A program made the position numbers and the translations under genes. Below are positions 55,101 through 64,000 of a stretch of 64,000 nt of DNA, piece after piece. Origin of the DNA: Luidia sarsii (lineage: Eukaryota > Echinodermata > Asteroidea > Paxillosida > Luidiidae); NCBI GenBank assembly GCA_949987565.1, contig OX465110.1:10552363-10616362 (forward strand), given 5' to 3'. The notes beneath the pieces are model-generated. The model searched no databases, was not told where the DNA came from, and saw nothing but the letters and a program-made list of their open reading frames with translations. Within the stretch, counting starts at the first letter, position 1; each line of letters starts with the position of its first letter.

Positions 55101-56753
55101 ACAAGACACAGTTGACAGACAGTTCTTGTGTGAAAGCCCCTAAAGGCTCAAGTGGGAGAAAACAAGCTTCGATTTGAGGGTATATCATCCGAATTGGGCA
55201 GAGGCCGCACAGAGTGATTTTGCATTACCCACTGATTTTCAGCTTCCAATATTTCAAACAATAAAAAACGAAACATTCTGGAACATTTAGGATGTTTTTT
55301 TTATGAGGTACCCGGTCCGGTAAGGTGAAACAAGAAAAAAATGTTTAATTTCGAAAATGGCTTCAGTACAACGTCTCTGGCAGGAGCCTAAATCTGGTCG
55401 TGTATTTTTATATTAACCGCAAGCTCTGAGCATGGGACCGGCTTGAAAAGCCTTGGCGTTGCTCACAAAGCACTACACATTGGCAATTCTGCAAGGACCA
55501 GAGTTTCAACCGCAAGCTCTGAGCGTGGAGCGAGGATAGGGCTCCCAAGGCCATGGCGGTGCTCACAAAGACAGATTTAAAAGCCGGTGCTCTGGACTGA
55601 TCTCGGTTTGAAGGAGGGGGGGGGTCGGTTAACTGAAGTTTGAATTCTTGCTCCACAAACGGCAATTGCCCATGTGATCATGCCCCCCCCAAGAAAAAAA
55701 CAACCATGTACAGTATCTCGTTGGCGTACGTTTTTTTTCCTTACATTTTTAGGCCTTAGGTCGCAAATTGTTGTGTTATCTTCTCAGATCGTTCGCGCAT
55801 CGTTCGTGCATCGTTCGCGAAGAGAGGTTCGTACGTTGGACCTGTAAACCCTGTCTCCCCGAACTTTCTCCCCACCCCTGATCGATTGATGGTCTCTCCC
55901 CACCCCTGATGGACGTGTATTTTTATATTAACCGCAAGCTCTGAGCATGGGGCCGGCTTGAAAAGCCTTGGCGTTGCTCACAAAGCACTACACATTGGCA
56001 AGGACCAGAGTTTCAACCGCAAGCTCTGAGCGTGGAGCGAGGATAGGGCTCATAAATAAAACCTTGGCGGTGCTCACAAAGACAGATTTAAAAGCAACTG
56101 CCGGTGCTCTGGACTGATCTTGGGTTGAAGGAAGGGGGGGGGGTTCGGTAAACTGAAGTTTCCATTCCCGCTCCACAAATGGTAATTGCCCATGTGATCA
56201 TGCCCCCCTAAGAAAAAAACAACCATTTATCTCGTTGGCGTACGTTTTTTTAAGTACATTTAGGTCTTAGGTCGCAAATTGTTGTGCTTTCTTCGCAGAT
56301 AGTTCGCGCATCATTCGCGAAGAGATGTTCGTACGTCGGACTTGTAAACCCTGTCTCCCTCAACTCTCTCCCCAACCCTGATCAATTGCCGCTGAAATTC
56401 GCGAATCGGCAGTAATCTTCCCGAAAGAAATGACGTCCGGGACCGGTAGTTTCTCCTTTGATGGATGGCTGCTGGATTTTGCAAAGGAAATGACCTCCCG
56501 GACCAGTACGGAGTGGTTTCTCCCTCGGTTTATGGCTGCTGGTCTTCGCGAGTCTTCGCGGAGAAGACGACTCCCCGGACCGGTAATTATTTTCTCCTCG
56601 GACCTATGGCCGCTTCAGTCGCGAATCGTTGGTTCTCTTCGCGAAGGAAATGACTCCCCGGACTGGTAAATATAAGAAATTGCAGACGTCTTCGCGAAGA
56701 ATCATTCGCACTAAATGGGTCGCGAATAGTGATATTAATTTCGATCAGTACTG

Positions 56754-56932
56754 TACATCGGCGAAACCGGCAGGCCTATCGGTGAGAGGATCAAAGAGCG
56801 GATATAAACGGAATTCGCAGCGCACATTCTTTAGTCGCCTGATGAAGGTTAGCAGTTACAGCAACCGAAACGTTGCTAATAGAAACGATACATCGCGTGA
56901 CTTTGATCACCTTTCTCCTTAACGGGTGACTA
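56754..56932 (+). pseudogene. Penelope-like element resumed: GIY-YIG second half and 3' end
   Basis: Directly after the composite, ATC GGC GAA ACC GGC reads IGETGRPIGERIKER then TAA, completing VY|IGETGR of the GIY-YIG endonuclease begun at 42851. The 3' region contains the hammerhead-like fold at 56833-56902. Confidence 0.78.
56833..56902 (+). ncRNA. Degenerate hammerhead-ribozyme-like motif at Penelope 3' end
   Basis: Order seen: AGTCGC (56833-56838), core CTGATGA (56839-56845), stem GGTT/AACC (56847-56850, 56863-56866), core GAAA (56867-56870), short stem ACGT/ACAT, ATC (56892-56894) then GCGTGACT (56895-56902), which pairs with AGTCGC around a 2-base bulge. This is the type I hammerhead layout. 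A G-to-A change in what would be the cleavage triplet GTC (a CpG-type change) suggests decay. Penelope-like elements are known to carry hammerheads. Confidence 0.6.
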
Positions 56933-57249
56933 TGTACTTAATCGAGTTACAATGAGTGACTGCGAGCTAAAAGCAAACAGCATATGAGGTAGACTCACAG
57001 TGTAGCGAGCAGCAATCCCAACAGTTCTTGCTGCTTTGAGTGGTGTGCGAGCAATAGCATAACAATATGTGCAGTAATGCAAACAACAACAAGTTCAAAC
57101 GAGGTAAATCGTGCAGGAAATGCAGCTATAGGCAGTGACACGCGGTCAGCCTCTTGCTGTCGCTCACTCTTGCTCGCTCTTGCTCGCTCACTTTTTGCCA
57201 CTCGTATCTGCTTGTAGGCGATTTGACTAGCGAGCGACTACCATAGACC

Positions 57250-57770
57250 TATGCACTAGTCTGCGTATTTTGTACGTAGTGAGCACACTTCATTGCGCTT
57301 ATGTCTATGTCTGCGTTTGGTTAATACGCACCAATGCAATGGTGTGACCGTAGCATAAAGAGTTTCTTCCATCCAATACAACCTGGTTAGAGGCTGTTTG
57401 GCCAATCCCCTGCGTACATTCAACCAAAGAAGGAAACTCATCACTTATCTTATCAGCTTGTGCCAGCTGTCTTCCTTTAGGGCATTCATGTTTCCAGTGA
57501 TTGGGTTGGCCATAGGCTAAACAGCTGTGGGTCTGCGAGACTGTGTCAAGGTGCAGCCAGGGTCCTGGGTTCCACTCCCATTCGTGCAGAGGTGGGCCAA
57601 GATGAGAATTGGCTAGTTCTCTTGACTCTCTTGGCCTGCTCCAGCTACAACTTCTTGGTAGCCTTGGATTCGCCCCGACTGATCCGCTTGTTATCCTCAG
57701 AGTCTGAAGCTAGTGGGTTGGCCTCGTATTCGGTGACAATTCCCCATCCGAAATCGAAGGAGTTGGCCAT
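57250..57770 (-). pseudogene. Gag-like fragment of another DIRS-type retroelement
   Basis: Minus strand from ATG 57770: SFDFGWGIVTEYEANPLASD, SEDNKRISRGESKATKKL, then TAG, then QAKRVKRTSQF. In another frame, from about 57526, follows CLAYGQPNHWKHECPKGRQ, a CCHC knuckle whose second Cys is Tyr. The 'F-G-W-x-x-V-x-x-Y-x-x-x-x-L-A-S-D-S-x-D' start followed by a knuckle recalls gag-like proteins of DIRS/Ngaro-type elements; this link is from memory and moderate. It is not the family at 17291 or 61303. Confidence 0.45.
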
Positions 57771-58769
57771 TTTGATGTTTTTGATGGTGATCAATCAGCA
57801 AAAGAATGTTCTGCCAGAATGTCCTGCTCTATCTTTGGCATCTGCTAGTCTGAAATCTGCCTTTGGCTGTCACAAGCTGAATACTGGGAGGAGAACAAAT
57901 TGAACAAATCTGCACCACCTTATATACAGCCCTCACTCATTATGTAACTAACCCCTTGCGAAATACCCAGTCATCTGGCTAAACGCACAATGTGTTGCCC
58001 GAAATCCCAAGATAATTATTTCCCGCTTCACTGCAAGCTGTAGGAAATGGCAGTATTCACCGGTCTGCTCGCGTAGTTCAGTAAAAATCCAGATAAGTGG
58101 TTATGTCGAAACTTAGTTTAACTCAAAGTCATACAAACATTTTTCTGAAACTCAAAATGTCCAGTCTGCTAAAAACCGCTTTACCTCAATTTCTTTCGGT
58201 CTAGATGTTGTGAAATAACCCTGATTGTGTTTCCTACATTTTTATGATTGGCTGACTGGGCAAGCCGACATAGCGTGTAAGAATTTTCCGATTGGCTGAC
58301 TGATCCAACTGTGAGCAATGCCCCCCAAAATATTGGTCGTGTCTGAATCTGACTACATGTATTTTTATATTGGCCTACAGCTTGAGGCCTTTTCAGGCAG
58401 CTTGAGGCCTTTTCAGGTGAGCCCTGCGGGTGACGATGCCAGTGACATTGATGACGGTGCTGATTCAGTTGTCGAGGTCCGCGGTGCCAAACCATATACA
58501 TGTGTCGTAGACTCCAGTCATTTTTTTGAATTTCAAGAACTTAATCTGGGGATTATTGGATGATGTTCTTGTGCAGCACCCTACAACACAATTTAGAGGC
58601 ATTATCAAATCAGAGCAAGAATTTTCTCTGTGATTGATAGATTGAACATCAAATCAACAATGTTGGCAACTGCAAATGGCAGGGTTGTGCCTTAGCTCAA
58701 CAAATACACGCAATGACTTCATTCACCAAAAGTATGATATAGCGGCCTCTTTTCTATAGTTTGTTAGCA

Positions 58770-58938
58770 TACACCCAGTGAAATAAAAATGTGTATTGTA
58801 CCCATAGTATACCCTTATCGATTTATTTCACAGAAATATATTGTTCCGATTGTTTTAGCAAGATTTTAAAATGATGCATTGTTCAAAAACCCCCGTATGG
58901 CGGTCATCGGCGCTGAAAAAAACCCCGGCGTGAAGTGG
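58770..58938 (-). mobile_element. piggyBac-like MITE fragment
   Basis: Reverse-complement partial copy of the left part of 38846-39531 (shares the GTATACCCTTATyGATTTAT and TTTCACAGAAATATATT stretches), ending GGCGTGAAGTGG at TTAA (58939-58942). 57775-58769 shows no recognisable gene apart from a 21-base tandem duplication at 58378-58418. Confidence 0.65.
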
Positions 58939-58942
58939 TTAA

Positions 58943-59165
58943 AGAGACAAATTTCAAACTCCAGAAGTAGCAATATCTAAATTGAGAAAAGGTGTACCCG
59001 AAAAAGGCAACCGTTTGACTTTGATGTCATGTTATGAATATTCATGATTTTCACATGCAATTGAGGGGTTCAAATCACAGATACCAATTTTCTTTTCTTT
59101 TTAAGAGGAACAGATGGGGAAAAGTGTTAAGTTCTATTATTCAAACGCACATAAATCTGTAGTTT
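58943..59165 (+). repeat. T-arm-type repeat family, internally deleted copy
   Basis: GACAAATTTCAAACTCC, GAGAAAAGGTGTACCCG, TTATGAATATTCATGA, GGGGTTCAAATCACAGA and a tail like GAACAGATGGGGAAAAG in family order, with the middle lost. 59166-60099 shows only an AT-rich intron and the hairpin at 59962. Confidence 0.6.
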
Positions 59166-59961
59166 ACATTTGTGCTGGAATCAACTGAGGTGAATTAAGC
59201 TACGTCCTGTGTTGGTGTTGGTGTTGGTGTCGGTGTTGCTCAATTTGGCCATTCCGGCCTTTTAACTTATACAGTGATATACCAGCTGTTTTAATTGGAG
59301 GCAATTTAAAAGTTACATTGAAATTGTAACAAAAATTGAAAATGAGTTCTTTTTTCCCCTTGTTATTTTGCCCCTCAAGTTCCAATTTGTAGCGCCCCCA
59401 TTTGGTCATTTTTAGTTATGTCTAGTAGCTTTCCCTCTTGGGCACTGCCCAGTTAATCCCTTAATTGTTCTTTTGTTTGTGTTTTTCTAAAGCTGAGTGT
59501 AAATTCACCACAGGAAATTCCCCACAGGGGCCCCCGCCCAGATATAAAATCCAATCGCAGCATAGTCCAGGTTGGACTTCTGCAGATGGGAGTGGCGGTG
59601 GATGTTGGTCAGTTTAGATTCTTCTCAAAACGGCTAAAGTAAGCCTAGGGCAGATGCCCTCTGTTTTGGGGTTGTTTCTTTTTTTATATTACTGTACTGA
59701 TTTTTTTATGTTCGCCATCCACCACCACTGACAACCTGTGCTGTGCTGTGCTGTTCTGTCTTATTTTTTGTAAGTTAAATTCTGGTTTATTTATTCTCAC
59801 CCTGTATTAATTGATAGGCGTTGTATCCCCCTTGTTTGCCCTCATACCACTTGCCCCAGTGCCCTCCTCTGAGCTGTGGCGTCAATTAGATTTATGAATT
59901 CTAAATTCATTTTTGCCTTATCTTCGTTTTGTTGGAGTGATTCTGAACCTCAAATTCAACT

Positions 59962-59998
59962 AACGGCAGGCCCCTGGTTGGGCACCAGGGGTGCCGTT
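59962..59998. repeat. GC-rich hairpin in SIAE intron
   Basis: AACGGCA (59962-59968) pairs with TGCCGTT (59992-59998), and CCCCTGGT (59971-59978) with ACCAGGGG (59984-59991), around a 5-base loop with a 2-base bulge. Likely a MITE remnant. Confidence 0.7.
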
Positions 59999-60099
59999 AC
60001 AATATATACATTTAGATACCTTTGACAGGTTAGGAGTAAAACCAATAAACAGCAGCTATTAGTAAAGTTTTCAAACCAATTTTTTTTCTATATATCCAG

Positions 60100-60224
60100 G
60101 CCTGTACGCAATAGATTGAAGATGACTGATGAAATTGGAGGGCCACATATGCCTAGTGGCCTTTGGAATTCTATGATTCATCCTCTTCTGAACTTTACAA
60201 TCAAAGGTGCTATTTGGTATCAAG
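60100..60224 (+). CDS. SIAE: Sialate O-acetylesterase, internal exon
   Basis: Starts after TATATCCAG at 60099; its G completes the CG left by the exon ending at 38489 (Arg). Encodes [40 protein letters not shown], matching SIAE around human LWNAMIHPLCNMTLKGVVWYQGE. Ends CAAG|GTAAGA with one base over, where the next exon should start with ES. No further exon is found up to 64000. The phase agreement across 21.6 kb supports one gene. Confidence 0.92.
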
Positions 60225-61170
60225 GTAAGATGACATTGTCTATTTGGCTGTGGCACATTTTTCTAAGCTTTTGGTACAAGCAGCAAAGGAGTCAGAGCCT
60301 TATGCCAAATCCTCATGACTCCTCCATGACTCCTCCTTCTATCATAAGATAAATATAATGATATATGTTCTTGGTCCAAGTTCAATATTTAAGTGTTAGT
60401 TCCCAAGAAGACCATGCAAAATCTTAAAAATTCGAGAAGGTGGGGGGTCAGCAGATTCAGTTCAAATCTTAGCCATTTGATCCCAATCTGGAATGATATC
60501 ACCTGGTGGAGCAGCTCGATGTATAATCCCACAGTGACCGAGTAGAACCGAAAAATTTCGGTAAAAGGTATTTCTGGGTGTTTTTTCAAGGCATTTTAGG
60601 TGTATGATTGCAGCCACGTTTGTGCCCTTAATATTTAATCGTTTTGTGTCAAGTTATATATCAAACGTAAGAGCTCAATCTCTTCTAGACAATGAAATAA
60701 AATGCATTGATGTGCAATCATTAAATATCTAGGCTTTGGAAATACATAAATCAGCTCCTTTTGAGAAAAAAAGAGTCATTTACACGCCAGACCATTACTT
60801 AATTAGTGCAGGGCTGACATTTACCAAACTTGGTCAAAATAGGGTTTAGATATCCAACTACAATACTAAATAAATAAAAGAATTGTCAGCTCTTCGCACT
60901 TTTGTTTGGTAACTCTCAAAATGACGTGCACACTACTTAGAGTCGTACGGTGGTGTGAGAGGATGTTATGCTATTAAGATTGGTGACATGCCTTCCTCAC
61001 ATGAATCCCTGAAATGGCCAGGTGTTACCAACTAGGTCTAGGCCTATGCCGACTTCAGCTTCGAGGAAGGTGGTGTGCGCTCCTGGTTTGCGTACAACAT
61101 TAGTGAGCAGTTTCATCTACACACAAAACTGATCAAGCAACCGCTTTGACCACTTGCCACCAATTACACT

Positions 61171-61302
61171 GTTGGAAATATATAACTATTCAGAATGTTC
61201 AGTATGTTGGCGAGACCAAAAACACTCTCAAAAAACGTGTCTATGGCAATAGGTCTACAATCAAAACCGGTAAAATGGACACCCCTGTTGGGTATCGCTT
61301 CA
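61171..61302 (+). pseudogene. GIY-YIG endonuclease fragment of a Penelope-like element, cut by DIRS copy B
   Basis: Frame NVQYVGETKNTLKKRVYGNR then STIKTGKMDTPVGYRFS ends exactly where the DIRS left terminal repeat begins. VQYVGET is the YIG half of the GIY-YIG motif with its following Glu-Thr. Upstream frame is not recognisable. 60225-61140 otherwise shows nothing to annotate. Confidence 0.6.
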
Positions 61303-61450
61303 GTCTACTGCCTTCTCCTACCCAGATTACCATACGAGTTGTATATTTCCCTAGACTATTATGCCATTCGCTAAATTCTTGATCAACTGGTAGTGCGCCC
61401 TCATCTCCCATGATGCCTAGCGGCATAGCCGCCATGATCTTCCTCTTTTT
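61303..61450 (+). repeat. DIRS copy B left terminal inverted repeat
   Basis: Reverse complement of 21448-21585 (right end of copy A) and, for its first 39 bases, of 21310-21348 (internal complementary region). Starts GTCTACTGCCTTCTCC. Confidence 0.85.
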
Positions 61451-62245
61451 CCTTAGCGCCATTACGAACGGACGTGTTGTCCGAACTCTCCGAGTTTCCG
61501 GAAGGTTTTCGTTCGCTTTTGCGCTCTGTGGCAGTTCTTCGATCAACTGTATACTTCTAATTCAAGCTTGTTATTTACCTGCAATCCTGGTAAGATCGTT
61601 CCTTTGTGGAAATCGTATTACTTGTGTTTTTTGCTGTATTCTGACTTGTGTGCATGTGCATGTTGGTGTGTATCGTGTCTTCTTTGTGCATTACCTAATA
61701 GATCACGAGACCACCGTCAGGATTCGTCGGCTCGCGGCGTGGGTGATCGCGGTGCGACTCCCCGCTCACGCCACCGCGCGAGCAAGGGATTGCTAACGAT
61801 CGCGGGAAACAGTAGAGTGAACGGGAATACTGTTTCTCTAGCTTTCGTGGGGTAATAGGACATGCGACCTTACTATTACCCCTACGGTCGGTTGGGCTAC
61901 GACCAGCAATACCCTATTACATCTGCCTCCATCGTAGCTTCAAGGTGTCCGTAGTGTGTAGTGCAGGTTGCGGTGCTAGCCGGCTCACACTCCCCAGCTT
62001 GCTGGGTCAACAGACGGACAGGGTCACTCTTTTATCGGTCGAGAGGCACGACCAGGTGACCCCATCCAGACCGGGGCAGCAGACTCGTTAGTAGGCGCGC
62101 AAGGCCACGAGTCCTGCCCGCCCCCTCTGGCAACACGCTCCCGGATCCGGGTGGCGGTCTCGTTTCTGTAAGGCGCGAAAGGCCACGAGACCTCCCCACC
62201 CCCTCCCGCAGCGCTGGGCCTCTACACGCCGAGCTTCTCTGGCCC

Positions 62246-62402
62246 CTGCACACTCGTGAACACGGCCTTTCAGAGCGTGGCAGCAACAGTGGGACGAACG
62301 GTAGTTCGGTGAGGCGTGACGGCCCCCCTGCACGCTCGTGAGCACGGCCTTTCAGAGCGTGGCAGCAACGGTGGGACGAACGGTAGTTCGGTGAGGCGTG
62401 GC
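62246..62402 (+). repeat. 82-bp tandem duplication in DIRS leader
   Basis: CTGCACrCTCGTGArCACGG to GGTGAGGCGTG occurs at 62246-62327 and again from 62328, with few changes. The rest of the leader (61451-62704) is GC-rich with a small hairpin near 61857-61920. Its overlapping minus ORFs are composition artefacts. Confidence 0.8.
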
Positions 62403-62704
62403 AGGCCGCTATTCTCCAAGACGGGGTTAGCGCCCGCGCCGTGTGCCTAAGGAACAAGGCCAGACAGCACCCTCCCCCCTAGTTCGGGGCGGCCGCGTGC
62501 TTTGTTCGGCGGGAAGCCTACTGCGTGCGCCTGTAACCGCACGTAACCGCACGTAAGCCTTGTGCAGACACCGGGCCGCGTCCCCTGGTTGGGGCGGCCG
62601 TGTGCTTTGTTCCGGCGGTCTAGACCCGCCGTGTGCGTCCGCTCTAGCTTCAAGCCGGCCCGCAGAGGTGACTGAGGCGGCGGCGTGCCCAGCTCCGGAC
62701 CACC

Positions 62705-64000
62705 ATGACTGACCGAGGACTTTCCGCACCTAAGAAGACGGCGACGTCATCCCGTACTCCCACCGCGGGGGATGCCACAGTCGACACAGCGGCCCGGCCC
62801 CCAGCGGCTGCTACTCGCTCGCCAGCACGACCTGCCGAACCCCTTGGACTGCTACGCCGCCGGGGTTTTCGGCCTCCGCCCCCGATTAACAAGCATGTCC
62901 AGCCCGAGGCCCATGTTTTGAGTAATTCTGATGACGTTACTCAACGGGGCCACACCCTTGGGTGTATTTTCAGCCTCCCCGTCGGTGGCGATGTCCGCGC
63001 ACCAGTCCGGGTCCGACTCTTCATCTACGAAGAAACGTAAAAAGTCTTCCTCGGACCATTGTTCGAGCAAGAAGAGAAAACGTAAGGCTGATCCCTCACC
63101 GTCAACCACAGAGGCCCTCCGTGCTATATCAGAGACCTCTGGTTCAGCGATGCACTCCTCGTCCAGCGACCTCAACCCATCCAGATCCGGACCCGTACTC
63201 AGCCACCGATCTCCATTCAGATATACAGATCTCTGGGGCTGGAGATGAAGAACCCACAGCTCTGCCCTATCGGGGCCAGCCTACAGCCAACGAGATTCAT
63301 GCCCACGCCGTACCTATGGGCCGAGCAGTTTCCGATATCGACTCGGGACTCCCTGCACCTGACGAGGGGGACCTGCTGTCCGATGAAGAAGACCCTGTCT
63401 CATTGAGCAGTCTTTCTCCCGCCGAGTCAAGACTCCGCCTACTGCAACGGGAAATGGCACAAGTTCTTGGCCTCCCCGCCCCAGTATAGCAGCAAGATAC
63501 CCAGGATCGTCCGTCCTTTAAACGACACTCCTTTGGGGCTGATTCGTCGGTGCCGGTTTTTCCGGAGCTCCCCCTGGATAAGGCCTGCGTCGACACCATG
63601 AATCGCCTAGCTAACGCAAAGAAATGGCGACCATGTAATATCCGCTCCAACAAGTACTTTCATTTTCCTCAAGATGACTTCGAGACTTTCCTCTCTGTAC
63701 CAGCGATCCCAGAGGCAGCTAGAGACAAAATCGCCGCAGAAAAACATAAATCAACCGATGCGGCCCTTTTCCCAGAGAAAACGAAGAACCAGATCGAGTC
63801 TATGTTTTCGCAGGTGGACCTTGCTGCCCGAGTGGGTATTAAATGCACGTCCTTTATGCTTCTCCTTACTGAGTTCCTTGCCCGCGCATGTGAGAAGGGC
63901 TCTGACATCTCGCCGGACTTTGCCGCCCTGGCTCTGCGTACCCTGGATGAGTCACTGATAATCGGACTAGAACAGTTCACACGAATCTCACTCCAAGCTA
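62705..64000 (+). pseudogene. DIRS copy B gag-like protein, frameshifted, continues past window
   Basis: Three frames are needed. ATG 62705 opens a Pro/Ala-rich start (MTDRGLSAPKKTATSS); the frame containing MSAHQSGSD (62991), Lys/Ser-rich with SSKKRKRKADPSPST, covers about 62990-63180; the frame 63180-64000 covers an acidic stretch (DEGDLLSDEEDPVSLSS), a TAG at 63487-63489 where copy A has CAG, and then PVFPELPLDKAC and the helical part to the edge. The ATG 62705 piece might instead be an upstream ORF and 62991 the true start. The nonsense change is a C-to-T. Confidence 0.7.

Larger units (their letters stand above)
42898..56753. mobile_element. Palindromic composite: foldback element containing an inverted copy of itself
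   Basis: Outer ends CAGTACTGATCGAAATTATT (42898) and its complement (56753) are flanked by TA (42896-42897, 56754-56755); joining the flanks restores the Penelope reading frame. A second pair of the same ends lies at 46347 and 53871. The outer element proper is 42898-46346 plus 53872-56753 (about 6.3 kb): tandem units, unique block M1 (44700-46340), block M2 (53880-55100), tandem units. No transposase is recognised. Confidence 0.88.
61303..64000 (+). mobile_element. DIRS-family retrotransposon copy B, left end, continues past window
   Basis: Left terminal inverted repeat 61303-61450, GC-rich leader to 62704, then a gag-like frame with defects. The gag part matches copy A (17293 onward) at nearly every base, so these are two copies of one family about 40 kb apart. 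RT and recombinase lie outside the window. Confidence 0.88.

Noticed and set aside
57592..57903. 103-codon plus ORF
   Set aside because: Shadow of the minus-strand gag-like fragment.
58318..58563. 81-codon ORF with GDDASDIDDGADSVVEVRG as a possible host exon
   Set aside because: No recognisable family, contains a 21-base tandem duplication, and does not fit the SIAE order or phase; left unannotated.

Overview
The window is animal nuclear DNA built almost entirely of transposable elements around one recognisable host gene. The evidence is spliced exons with matching phases, animal retroelement families (Tx1/L1-like LINEs, DIRS, Penelope), Crypton, hAT, Tc1/mariner and pogo-like DNA transposons, palindromic MITEs and ATGTAC-type microsatellites. 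A marine invertebrate, perhaps a deuterostome such as a hemichordate, echinoderm or amphioxus, fits best; the species is not established.

Layout. 1-12770: two different Tx1/L1-like LINEs in head-to-tail order. Copy A is cut by the left window edge and has an intact ORF2. Copy B is full length with one nonsense codon in ORF2. Each ends in a TCTTCC hexamer microsatellite, and copy B also begins in one. 12771-17290: interleaved direct repeats, a 0.6-kb polypurine tract and MITE pieces. 17291-21624: a 5'-truncated DIRS element (gag, RT-RNase H-methyltransferase, tyrosine recombinase) with its internal complementary region and right terminal repeat. 21846-27923: a hAT element with an 8-bp target duplication, split by a 3.9-kb TA-flanked foldback element. 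28939-32480: several copies of a repeat family carrying a tRNA T-arm-like motif. 32540-35345: a Crypton tyrosine recombinase in two fragments with a dead Tc1-like element between them. 35412-35865: a 54-55 bp minisatellite.

From 36895 the plus strand carries three exons of a sialate O-acetylesterase (SIAE) gene (36895-37033, 38309-38489, 60100-60224). The exons join in frame across a 1.3-kb and a 21.6-kb intron; the 5' and 3' exons lie outside the window or are not recognisable. The large intron holds piggyBac-like and pogo-like MITEs, a Penelope element, and a 13.9-kb palindromic composite. The composite is one TA-flanked foldback element inserted in opposite orientation into another copy of itself, and that copy sits inside the GIY-YIG coding region of the Penelope element. 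Past the insertion the Penelope 3' part carries a decayed hammerhead-ribozyme-like fold. The window ends in a second DIRS copy (61303 to the edge) that supplies the left terminal repeat missing from the first.

Only the SIAE gene appears to serve the host. Nearly all transposon genes are broken; LINE copy A is the only element whose visible ORFs are intact.
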